From assembly GCF_030315975.1 (NCBI RefSeq), contig NZ_JASXSZ010000006.1:212702-276701 (forward strand): a DNA stretch of 64,000 bases, in the 5' to 3' direction. This document shows positions 42,300 to 50,052 of this stretch, one piece after another. The translations under genes and the position numbers were made by a program. The number at the start of each line of letters is the position of its first letter. The first letter of the stretch is position 1. Under the pieces are notes generated by a model, which saw only the letters and a list, made by a program, of their open reading frames with translations, did no database searches and was not told the origin of the DNA. The stretch comes from Microbacterium candidum. GTDB lineage: Bacteria; Actinomycetota; Actinomycetes; Actinomycetales; Microbacteriaceae.

Positions 42300-43303
42300 G
42301 TCTGACCGAGATCCAGAGACAAGGGGAGCGGGCCCTCGAGCTCCTGGGCGGTGAACCCGACGATGCGACGCTGCGCCGCTTCCTGCACGGACTCCCGGGC
42401 GTGGATGCGGTCGGGCTCGAGCAGCGCGCCGCGGCCCTGGGGACGCGCTCGATCAAGACCTCGTCGAAGGCGTGGGCGCTCGACAGGATCATCTCGCTGA
42501 TCGACCTGACGACCCTCGAAGGCGCCGACACTCCCGGCAAGGTGCGCTCGCTCGTCGCGAAGGCGCTGAACCCGGATGCTGGGGACCCGACGTGCCCACG
42601 CGTGGCCGCGGTGTGCGTCTACGGCGACATGGTCCCGTACGCGGTCGCAGCACTGGGGGCCGCGCACGGTGACCCGGACGACGGCCTGGTGAGCGTCGCG
42701 GCTGTCGCGACGGCGTTCCCGAGCGGCCGGGCGTCGCTCGAGATCAAGCTCGCCGATACGGCCGATGCCGTCGCGCACGGCGCGGACGAGATCGACATGG
42801 TCATCGACCGCGGGGCTTTCCTCGCGGGCCGATATGGGCTCGTCTTCGAGCAGATCGCGCGCGTCAAGCAGGCGTGCCGCCGCGCGGACGGCAGCTACGC
42901 ATCCCTCAAGGTCATCCTCGAGACGGGCGAGCTGAACACCTACGACAACGTCAAGCGCGCGTCGTGGCTCGCGATCATCGCGGGCGGCGACTTCATCAAG
43001 ACCTCGACCGGCAAGGTGTCGCCGGCGGCCACGCTGCCCGTGACACTCCTGATGCTCGAGGTCGTGCGCGACTGGCACCGCCTGACCGGCGAGCGGATCG
43101 GCGTGAAGCCCGCGGGCGGCATCCGCACGTCGAAGGATGCCATCAAGTACGTCGTGACGGTGGCCGAGACCGTCGGCGTGGAGTGGCTCCAGCCGCACCT
43201 TTTCCGCTTCGGCGCCTCGAGCCTGCTCAACGACGTGCTGCGCCAGCGCCAGAAGATCACGACCGGCCACTACGCCGGCGCCGACTACGTGACGATCGAC
43301 TGA
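42296..43303 (+). CDS. deoC: deoxyribose-phosphate aldolase (long type)
   Basis: A 335-residue class I aldolase: deoxyribose 5-phosphate to glyceraldehyde 3-phosphate and acetaldehyde. Length and sequence match the animal-like DERA type rather than the 220-250-residue common bacterial form. Schiff-base Lys is in GGDFIKTSTGKVSP; the second Lys in GVKPAGGIRT; Asp in AVCVYGD and VIDRGAF. GGAGGAATC precedes ATG 42296, which overlaps the SorC stop. Confidence 0.95.
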   Translation: MSLTEIQRQGERALELLGGEPDDATLRRFLHGLPGVDAVGLEQRAAALGTRSIKTSSKAWALDRIISLIDLTTLEGADTPGKVRSLVAKALNPDAGDPTCPRVAAVCVYGDMVPYAVAALGAAHGDPDDGLVSVAAVATAFPSGRASLEIKLADTADAVAHGADEIDMVIDRGAFLAGRYGLVFEQIARVKQACRRADGSYASLKVILETGELNTYDNVKRASWLAIIAGGDFIKTSTGKVSPAATLPVTLLMLEVVRDWHRLTGERIGVKPAGGIRTSKDAIKYVVTVAETVGVEWLQPHLFRFGASSLLNDVLRQRQKITTGHYAGADYVTID

Positions 43304-43314
43304 GGAACCGAGAC

Positions 43315-44754
43315 ATGAGCTTCCTGGAATACGCACCCGCCCCCGAGTCGCGCTCGATCCTGAACCTCCGCGACGAGTATGGCCTGTTCATCGACGGCGA
43401 GTTCCGCGAGGGCACCGGCGGCACGTTCACCACGATCTCGCCCGCCGACGAAACGCGCATCGCGACGGTGGCCGAAGCATCCGATGCGGACGTGGATGCG
43501 GCGGTCGCCGCCGCCCGTCGCGCCCACGACAAGGTGTGGTCGAAGATGAGCGGCCGCGAACGCGGCAAGTACCTGTACCGCATCGCGCGGCTCATCCAGG
43601 AGCGGGCGCGCGAGCTCGCGGTCGCGGAGAGCCTCGACAACGGCAAGCCGATCAAGGAGAGCCGGGATGTCGACGTCCCCCTCGTCGCGGCATGGTTCTT
43701 CTCCTACGCGGGGTGGGCGGACAAGCTCGACTACGCCGGCCTCGGGGCGAACCCGAAGGCGTACGGCGTGGCCGGTCAGGTGATCCCGTGGAACTTCCCG
43801 CTGCTGATGCTGGCGTGGAAGGTCGCCCCTGCGCTCGCGGCGGGGAACACCGTGGTGCTGAAGCCCGCGGAGACGACGCCGCTGTCGGCCCTCATCTTCG
43901 CCGAGATCCTGCAGCAGGCCGACCTGCCGCCGGGCGTCGTGAACATCGTCACGGGCGCCGGTGCGACGGGAGCCGCCGTCGTCGCGCACCCCGACGTGAA
44001 CAAGGTGGCCTTCACCGGCTCGACCGCCGTCGGCCGCGCGATCGCGAAGACCGTCGCGGGCAGTGGCAAGGGCCTCACGCTCGAGCTCGGCGGCAAGGCG
44101 GCGAACATCGTCTTCGACGACGCGCCGATCGACCAGGCCGTGGAGGGGATCGTCAACGGGATCTTCTTCAATCAGGGGCACGTGTGCTGCGCGGGCAGCC
44201 GCCTCCTCGTGCAGGAGTCGATCCACGACGAGGTCCTGGACCGCCTGAAGACGCGCCTGTCGACGTTGCGCCTCGGCGATCCGCTCGACAAGAACACCGA
44301 CATCGGCGCGATCAACTCCGCCGAGCAGCTGCAGCGGATCCGGGAGCTGAGCGACATCGGCGAGCAGGAGGGCGCCGACCGCTGGACGGCGGAATGCGCC
44401 ATTCCGGACCGCGGGTTCTGGTTCGCGCCCACGATCTTCGACAACGTGCAGACGAGCCACCGCATCGCGCGCGACGAGGTCTTCGGCCCCGTCCTGTCGG
44501 TGCTGACATTCCGCACGCCCGGGGAGGCCATCGAGAAGGCCAACAACACGCCGTACGGCCTGTCCGCCGGCATCTGGACCGACAAGGGCAGCCGCATCCT
44601 CGCCGTCGCCGACCGCCTCCGCGCCGGCGTCGTGTGGGCCAACACATTCAACCGGTTCGACCCGACGTCGCCGTTCGGCGGCTACAAGGAGTCGGGCTAT
44701 GGGCGCGAGGGCGGCCGCCAGGGCCTCCTCGCCTACCTGAAGGGGGCGGCGTGA
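43315..44754 (+). CDS. aldehyde dehydrogenase family protein
   Basis: A 479-residue NAD(P)-dependent aldehyde dehydrogenase of full length. Cofactor fold with VIPWNFPLLMLAWKVAPAL and FTGSTAVGRAIAK; catalytic Glu in LTLELGGKAANIVF and Cys in FFNQGHVCCAGSRLLV; C-terminal FGGYKESGYGREGG. Right after deoC (12-bp gap) it most likely oxidises the acetaldehyde released by DeoC to acetate. Confidence 0.94.
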   Translation: MSFLEYAPAPESRSILNLRDEYGLFIDGEFREGTGGTFTTISPADETRIATVAEASDADVDAAVAAARRAHDKVWSKMSGRERGKYLYRIARLIQERARELAVAESLDNGKPIKESRDVDVPLVAAWFFSYAGWADKLDYAGLGANPKAYGVAGQVIPWNFPLLMLAWKVAPALAAGNTVVLKPAETTPLSALIFAEILQQADLPPGVVNIVTGAGATGAAVVAHPDVNKVAFTGSTAVGRAIAKTVAGSGKGLTLELGGKAANIVFDDAPIDQAVEGIVNGIFFNQGHVCCAGSRLLVQESIHDEVLDRLKTRLSTLRLGDPLDKNTDIGAINSAEQLQRIRELSDIGEQEGADRWTAECAIPDRGFWFAPTIFDNVQTSHRIARDEVFGPVLSVLTFRTPGEAIEKANNTPYGLSAGIWTDKGSRILAVADRLRAGVVWANTFNRFDPTSPFGGYKESGYGREGGRQGLLAYLKGAA

Positions 44755-45614
44755 GCGCGCGGCTGACGGTTCCGAAGACCTACAAGCTCTTCATCGGCGG
44801 GGCGTTCCCGCGGAGTGAATCGGGGCGCACCTACGAGGTCGCGACCCCGGACGGCGGGTTCCTCGCGAACGCCGCGAAGGCGTCCCGCAAGGACGCGCGG
44901 GATGCCGTGTCCGCCGCCGTCGGCGCGATCAAGGGCTGGTCAGGTGCCACCGCGTACAACCGCGGCCAGGTGCTGTACCGCGTCGCCGAGCTCCTCGAGG
45001 GCCGTCGCGCCCAGTTCGTCGAGGAGATCCAGGCGCAGACCGGGGCCACGGCCGCGGAGGCGCGCGCCGAGGTCGACGAGGCGATCGACCGCTGGGTCTG
45101 GTACGCGGGGTGGACGGACAAGTTCGCCCAGGTCGCCGGTAACGCCAACCCGGTCGCGGGGCCCTACTTCAACATCTCTGTGCCCGAGCCGACCGGCGTC
45201 GTCGCGATCATCGCGCCCCAGGACTCGGCGCTGCTCGGCCTCGTCTCGGTCGTCGCTCCCGCCCTGGTGGCGGGCAACACCGTGGTGGTCGTCGCGAGCG
45301 AGCAGTACCCCCTGTCGGCGATCAGCCTCGCCGAGGTCCTCGCGACGAGCGACGTCCCCGGCGGCGTGGTCAACGTGCTGACCGGCTCTGCGGCCGAGCT
45401 CGCGCCGTGGCTGGCCTCGCACCCCGACGTCCGCGCTCTCGACCTCACCGGCGCCGGTGCGCTCGACTGGGTCGACCTGCAGATCGCCGCGGCCGACACG
45501 CTGACGCGCGTCATCCCGCCTCAGGACGGGAAGGATGCGGCGGCCCCGAGCCTGCAGCGCATCACGGCGCTCACCGAGATCAAGACGGTGTGGCATCCGA
45601 AGTCGATGATCTGA
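44751..45614 (+). CDS. half-length aldehyde dehydrogenase-like protein lacking catalytic Cys
   Basis: A 287-residue protein that matches only the N-terminal, cofactor-binding half of aldehyde dehydrogenases: YKLFIGGAFPRSESGRTYEV, VAIIAPQDSALLGLVSVVAPAL, LSAISLAEVLATSDVPGGVVNVLTG. The domain carrying catalytic Glu and Cys is absent; the chain ends with a specific tail (ITALTEIKTVWHP). It is translated with the full-length enzyme (GTGA overlap). No frameshift is seen and the ending is clean, so it looks like a maintained gene. Role unknown: partner subunit, decoy or NAD-binding regulator. Confidence 0.85.
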   Translation: MSARLTVPKTYKLFIGGAFPRSESGRTYEVATPDGGFLANAAKASRKDARDAVSAAVGAIKGWSGATAYNRGQVLYRVAELLEGRRAQFVEEIQAQTGATAAEARAEVDEAIDRWVWYAGWTDKFAQVAGNANPVAGPYFNISVPEPTGVVAIIAPQDSALLGLVSVVAPALVAGNTVVVVASEQYPLSAISLAEVLATSDVPGGVVNVLTGSAAELAPWLASHPDVRALDLTGAGALDWVDLQIAAADTLTRVIPPQDGKDAAAPSLQRITALTEIKTVWHPKSMI

Positions 45615-45851
45615 CCTGCCTCAGCGCGGCTTCCTTCTCCTCATGAGAATTGGGAGTCCACCCGAGCCAGCCCCCATCGGCGGGGATCACGCTCCAGTCA
45701 CCGCAGACGAAGACGTTCTTCGCCTCGTACGCCGATGGGGCATCGTCGAGGGCCCAACTCGGTGCCGAGGTGCGCGGCCCTGTGAAGCGTCATCCTCGGG
45801 AGGTATCCCTCTCCGCCGCTGGAGTGATTCGGCTGACCGCGCGGCGACCCT
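45615..45851 (-). other. spacer with a protein-like fragment, no start codon
   Basis: No complete gene is seen. On the minus strand a frame between about 45573 and 45790 reads WALDDAPSAYEAKNVFVCGD followed by WSVIPADGGWLGW, with ordinary GC-rich codon use, but it follows an in-frame TGA and has no start. It may be the end of a decayed gene. An 11-bp inverted repeat (ccccatcggcg 45674-45684 and cgccgatgggg 45730-45740) lies inside it. Confidence 0.25.
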
Positions 45852-47375
45852 TCACGGCAGGAAGACCGGCGTGTCTCTGAAGTCGTGGATCGTGTAGCTC
45901 CCGCAGGTCAGGTCCGTGATCTGCGCACCTGCCGGGTACTGGAAGGGGAAGGATGCGGCATCGGTCACCGCGAATGTGATCTTCGCGCCCGGGTAGTCCT
46001 GGCGGTTCACGAGCCACAGGTAGGGCACGAAGTCGGGCCCAGTCTGCAGCAGTCGGGCGGGGTCCGCGAGGCGCGCCTTGACGGGCCGGATGGTCCAGAA
46101 CTGCCCCGCGCCGGTGCGCCCCGCGTGGTCGATCCAGTCGACGACGCACGCGACGGATGCCTCGGCTCTCGCCGACGCATCCGCGATGCGCGCGGGCTGC
46201 ACGGCCGCCAGGGCGATGAGCACGACGGCTGCGACGGCCGCGACGATGCGGAGGGCGCGGACGCGCGCACGGGTCCACGTGACGCGAGCGCAGACGAACG
46301 TCGGCACCAGGACCGCCGTCAGCAGCGGCAGGTAGACGAGCGGCTGCAGATAGCGCGCGGCGACCGTCCCGAACGCGATCGCCCACACGACCGTCACGAG
46401 CGGTGAGAGCCACCCGACGACGGCGAGGAACCGGTCGTCGGCCCGCCGGGTCAGCGCGGTGGCGACGAGCGGCAGCGCCAGCAGCAGGAGAACGAGGGCG
46501 ATCTCCGCCCATCCGCCTGGTGTCCGGGTCAGGTCGACGACGAGCCCGAAGTAGTACGCGATCGACTGCTGCCACTGGTCGGGCTTGGCGTAGAGATCGG
46601 GGTTCGCGACGATCAGCCGCTTGAGCGGAGTGCGCGCGAAGATGCCGATCGCCGCGGGCACGATGAGCGCGCCTTCGACGATGAGCAGCACCCGCCAGGA
46701 CAGCGCTCGCCGGCCGACGGCGATGAGGGCCAGAGCCGCCGGGGCCGTCGCCCACAGCGCGAACAGCGGGTTCGTGAAGGCGGAGACGAGACCGACGAGG
46801 GCGAGCGCGATGACGGGGATCACGGTCGTGCGACCCAGGATGCGGCGCACCAGCCCGATCGTCACGACCGCCGCCAGCACGCTCATCGCGTAGTAGGTCG
46901 TCGTCGCCAGCAGCGAGGCGAGCTCCATGCTGTCGCGGTCGCCGCCGCTCTCCAGAAGCGCCAGGATGCAGTACAGGCCGTAGGTGAGGAGCGCACCCGT
47001 GACCGGGTGGGCGAGGCGCTCGCGGCGTCCGGCGACGAGCCGCACGGCGCCGTAGAGGAGGACGACGTTCACGACCGCGCTGACGAGCAGCGTCGCGGAG
47101 ACATTCAGGCCGAGAAGCGAGATCAGCCAGTAGAGCCCGATCTCCGGAATGAAGAGCACGGGCGACATCGCCCAGTCCTGGCCCTGGCCGGCGTGCAGCG
47201 ACGAGACGACGAGCTGATTGAGCATCGAGTCGGGGTCGAGCAGCAGCAGGTTCCCGCGGGCGGGGTCGGACGCGAGGTGCCCGACGACGATGAGCGCCAT
47301 GGCGCACGCGGCCAGGAGGCCTGCGAGTTCACGGGCCCAGACGGGAGGGCGCGGGCGGGGGCGGGGACTCGGCAT
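45852..47375 (-). CDS. polytopic membrane protein (GT-C-like)
   Basis: A 507-residue membrane protein with about ten hydrophobic segments between residues 15 and 405 and a soluble C-terminal domain of about 100 residues (ACVVDWIDHAGRTGAGQFWT ... PVFLP). Layout resembles GT-C glycosyltransferases or related lipid-linked sugar enzymes: a short loop after the first helix with acidic residues (LLLLDPDSMLNQLVVSSLHAGQ). No family signature is certain. Start at 47375; it is divergent from copZ. Confidence 0.65.
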   Translation of the reverse strand: MPSPRPRPRPPVWARELAGLLAACAMALIVVGHLASDPARGNLLLLDPDSMLNQLVVSSLHAGQGQDWAMSPVLFIPEIGLYWLISLLGLNVSATLLVSAVVNVVLLYGAVRLVAGRRERLAHPVTGALLTYGLYCILALLESGGDRDSMELASLLATTTYYAMSVLAAVVTIGLVRRILGRTTVIPVIALALVGLVSAFTNPLFALWATAPAALALIAVGRRALSWRVLLIVEGALIVPAAIGIFARTPLKRLIVANPDLYAKPDQWQQSIAYYFGLVVDLTRTPGGWAEIALVLLLLALPLVATALTRRADDRFLAVVGWLSPLVTVVWAIAFGTVAARYLQPLVYLPLLTAVLVPTFVCARVTWTRARVRALRIVAAVAAVVLIALAAVQPARIADASARAEASVACVVDWIDHAGRTGAGQFWTIRPVKARLADPARLLQTGPDFVPYLWLVNRQDYPGAKITFAVTDAASFPFQYPAGAQITDLTCGSYTIHDFRDTPVFLP

Positions 47376-47433
47376 CCGTCTCCCTTCCGCGTCGTCACAG
47401 CGACGCTACCTCATGCGATCAAGGGTTCCGGGA

Positions 47434-47453
47434 ATACCCCAGGGGGGTATAGT
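47434..47453 (+). promoter_or_regulatory. CsoR-like copper operator overlapping -10
   Basis: Inverted repeat ATACCCC-AGG-GGGGTAT (47434-47450) overlaps a -10-like TATAGT (47448-47453), 36 nt before copZ. G-tract repeats flanked by AT are typical of CsoR sites, where apo-CsoR blocks transcription until Cu(I) binds. The regulator gene is not in the window. Confidence 0.7.
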
Positions 47454-47488
47454 GGTTCTTGCACGTGAACCGTTCGGAAGGAACAGAC

Positions 47489-47695
47489 ATGACCACCGAG
47501 ATCTACACCGTCGAGGGAATGACCTGCGGGCACTGCGCGGCGAGCGTCACACGCGAGGTGCGCGGCGTCGCCGGCGTCTCCGAGGCAGCCGTCGACCTCG
47601 CGGGGAACACCGTCACCGTGAGCGGCGAGTTCGCCGAAGCGGACATCGCGGCGGCCGTCGCCGAGGCGGGCTACACGCTGGCGGGCCGCGCCTGA
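47489..47695 (+). CDS. copZ: heavy-metal-associated copper chaperone
   Basis: A 68-residue HMA-domain protein with the Cu(I)-binding motif GMTCGHCAASV at residues 10-20. It should carry Cu(I) to the downstream ATPase. GGAAGGAACAGAC precedes the ATG. The stop overlaps the copA start by one base (TGATG), so they are co-translated. Confidence 0.93.
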   Translation: MTTEIYTVEGMTCGHCAASVTREVRGVAGVSEAAVDLAGNTVTVSGEFAEADIAAAVAEAGYTLAGRA

Positions 47696-49824
47696 TGACC
47701 GATCTCCGGGAAGCCACCCTCGACATCGAGGGCATGACGTGCGCGAGCTGTGTCGCCCGCGTCGAGAAGCGGCTGCAGAGCGTCGACGGGGTCTCGGCCG
47801 CCGTCAACCTCGCGACCGAGTCGGCCAAAGTGAGCTTCCCGGTGGGCGTCGACGAGGAGCGACTCGTGCAGGCGGTCCGCGAGGCGGGCTACGACGCGCA
47901 CGTGCGCGTTCCCGCCGTCGCCCCAGAGGCGCCGGCCGACGAGCCGGTCAGCCCGCTCCGCCTCCGCCTCATCGTCAGCGCGATCCTCGCGGTCCCGGTC
48001 GTCGCGCTGGGGATGATCCCCGCGCTGCAGTTCCCCGGCTGGCAGTGGGCGTCGTTCGTCCTCGCGACGCCCGTCGTCCTGTGGGGCGGCTGGCCGTTCC
48101 ACCGCGCGACCATCGCGAACGCGCGCCACGGCGCCATGACGATGGACACGCTCATCACGCTGGGCACGCTCGCCGCCTACGTGTGGAGCGTGTGGGCGAT
48201 GGTGTTCGGCACGGCGCACGAGAGCTACTTCGAGGTCGCCGTCACGGTCACGGTGTTCCTGCTGCTCGGGCGCTTCATCGAGCAGCGCTCGAAGCGCCGG
48301 GCCGGGAGCGCCTTGCGCGCCCTCATGAGCCTCGGAGTGAAGGACGTCGAGCTCGCGGACGGGCGCAGCGTTCCGATCGAGGAGCTGCGCGTCGGCGACG
48401 AGTTCGTCGTCCGGCCCGGCGGCAAGGTCGCGACGGACGGCGTCGTCGTCGGGGGAGCGGCATCCGTCGACGAGAGCATGCTGACCGGCGAATCCGTGCC
48501 TGTCGACGTCGAGGCGGGCGCATCCGTCACCGGCGGCACCATCGCTGCGGACGGTCGCCTGGTCGTGCGCGCCACCTCCGTCGGCGAGGACACGCGTCTC
48601 GCCCACATCGCGCGTCTTGTCGAAGACGCGCAGACCGGCAAGAGCCGCGTGCAGCGGCTCGCCGACCGCATCTCCGGCGTCTTCGTCCCCATCGTGATCG
48701 CGCTCTCGATCCTGACGCTGCTGGGGTGGATCGTCACAGGCCACCCGGTCGCCGACGGGTTCACGGCCGCTGTCGCGGTCCTCATCATCGCGTGCCCGTG
48801 CGCGCTCGGGCTCGCGACACCCATCGCGATCCTCGTCGGCACCGGGCGCGGCGCGCAGCTCGGCATCCTCGTGACGGGTCCCGAGGCGCTCGAGCAGGCG
48901 GAGAAGATCGACACCGTCGTGCTCGACAAGACGGGCACCGTGACGGAAGGACGGATGGCGCTCGCCGACGTCGCCGTCGACGGCATCGCCCGCGAGGAGG
49001 CGCTGCGGATCGTCGGCGCGCTCGAGGCGCACAGCGAGCACCCGGTCGCCAAGGCGATCGCCGCATGGCGCGTCGGGGATGCCGAGATCACGGGCTTCCG
49101 CAATCACGCCGGTCGCGGGGTCACGGGAACCGTCGACGGGCTCGCCGTGTTCGCGGGGCGCCCGGCCTTCGCGGCCTCGCAGGGAGCCGTCGTCTCGGCC
49201 GCGCTCGCCGACGCCGTGGCGTCGGGCGAAGCCCACGGCACGGTCGTCGTGGCCGGATGGGACGGACATGCCCGCGCCGTCTTCGCCGTCGCGGACACCG
49301 TGCGTCCGGAGAGCGCCGACGTCATCGCATCCCTCCACGAGCTGAAGCTGGACGTCGTCCTCCTCACCGGCGACAACGCGTCGGTCGCCCAGTCGGTCGC
49401 CGACGAGGTCGGCATCGATCGGGTCGTGGCGGGGGTGCTGCCGGAGGGGAAGGTCGACGAGATCGCGCGGCTGCAGGCGGCGGGTCACCGCGTCGCGATG
49501 GTGGGCGACGGCGTCAACGACGCGGCGGCGCTCGCGACCGCTGATCTCGGCATCGCCGTCGGCTCCGGGACGGATGCCGCGATGCACGCGAGCGATCTCA
49601 CCCTCATGCGCGACGGCCTCGAGCAGGTCGACACCGCGCTGCGGCTCAGCCGCCGCACGATGGGCGTCATCCGCGGCAACCTGTTCTGGGCGTTCGCGTA
49701 CAACGTCGCAGCGATCCCGCTGGCAGCGCTCGGGCTCCTGAACCCGATGATCGCGGGGGCGGCGATGGCGTTCTCCAGCGTCTTCGTCGTGCTCAACAGC
49801 CTGCGGCTGCGCCGCGCGCCCTGA
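47695..49824 (+). CDS. copA: copper-exporting P1B-type ATPase
   Basis: A 709-residue Cu(I) pump in the cytoplasmic membrane. One N-terminal HMA domain (GMTCASCVARVEKRLQ), eight predicted helices, actuator TGES (SMLTGESVPVD), the transmembrane CPC (IIACPCALGLATPIA), phosphorylation loop DKTGTVTEG, and hinge GDGVNDAAAL. The sixth-helix CPC plus a conserved final SS/NSLRL region fits Cu+ specificity. It is the second gene of the copZ-copA operon. Confidence 0.95.
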   Translation: MTDLREATLDIEGMTCASCVARVEKRLQSVDGVSAAVNLATESAKVSFPVGVDEERLVQAVREAGYDAHVRVPAVAPEAPADEPVSPLRLRLIVSAILAVPVVALGMIPALQFPGWQWASFVLATPVVLWGGWPFHRATIANARHGAMTMDTLITLGTLAAYVWSVWAMVFGTAHESYFEVAVTVTVFLLLGRFIEQRSKRRAGSALRALMSLGVKDVELADGRSVPIEELRVGDEFVVRPGGKVATDGVVVGGAASVDESMLTGESVPVDVEAGASVTGGTIAADGRLVVRATSVGEDTRLAHIARLVEDAQTGKSRVQRLADRISGVFVPIVIALSILTLLGWIVTGHPVADGFTAAVAVLIIACPCALGLATPIAILVGTGRGAQLGILVTGPEALEQAEKIDTVVLDKTGTVTEGRMALADVAVDGIAREEALRIVGALEAHSEHPVAKAIAAWRVGDAEITGFRNHAGRGVTGTVDGLAVFAGRPAFAASQGAVVSAALADAVASGEAHGTVVVAGWDGHARAVFAVADTVRPESADVIASLHELKLDVVLLTGDNASVAQSVADEVGIDRVVAGVLPEGKVDEIARLQAAGHRVAMVGDGVNDAAALATADLGIAVGSGTDAAMHASDLTLMRDGLEQVDTALRLSRRTMGVIRGNLFWAFAYNVAAIPLAALGLLNPMIAGAAMAFSSVFVVLNSLRLRRAP

Positions 49825-50052
49825 GCGACGCGGCGGATATCCTGCGCGCGGGCATGGCAATGGCATAGAATGTCTGGCGGGGTTTCACGCCGCCGTCCCG
49901 CTGAAGCGGGGGAGCGCAGCGCAACGATCCTGCATCGCGTCCACCCGGCTCTTCCCGACACGGTTCCCGGGCCGGCACGACGCACCGCAGACCTGACCGG
50001 CGTCCAACCGGTCGCAGCCGGGCCGTTCCCGGCATTCACGCTCAGGAGGAGC

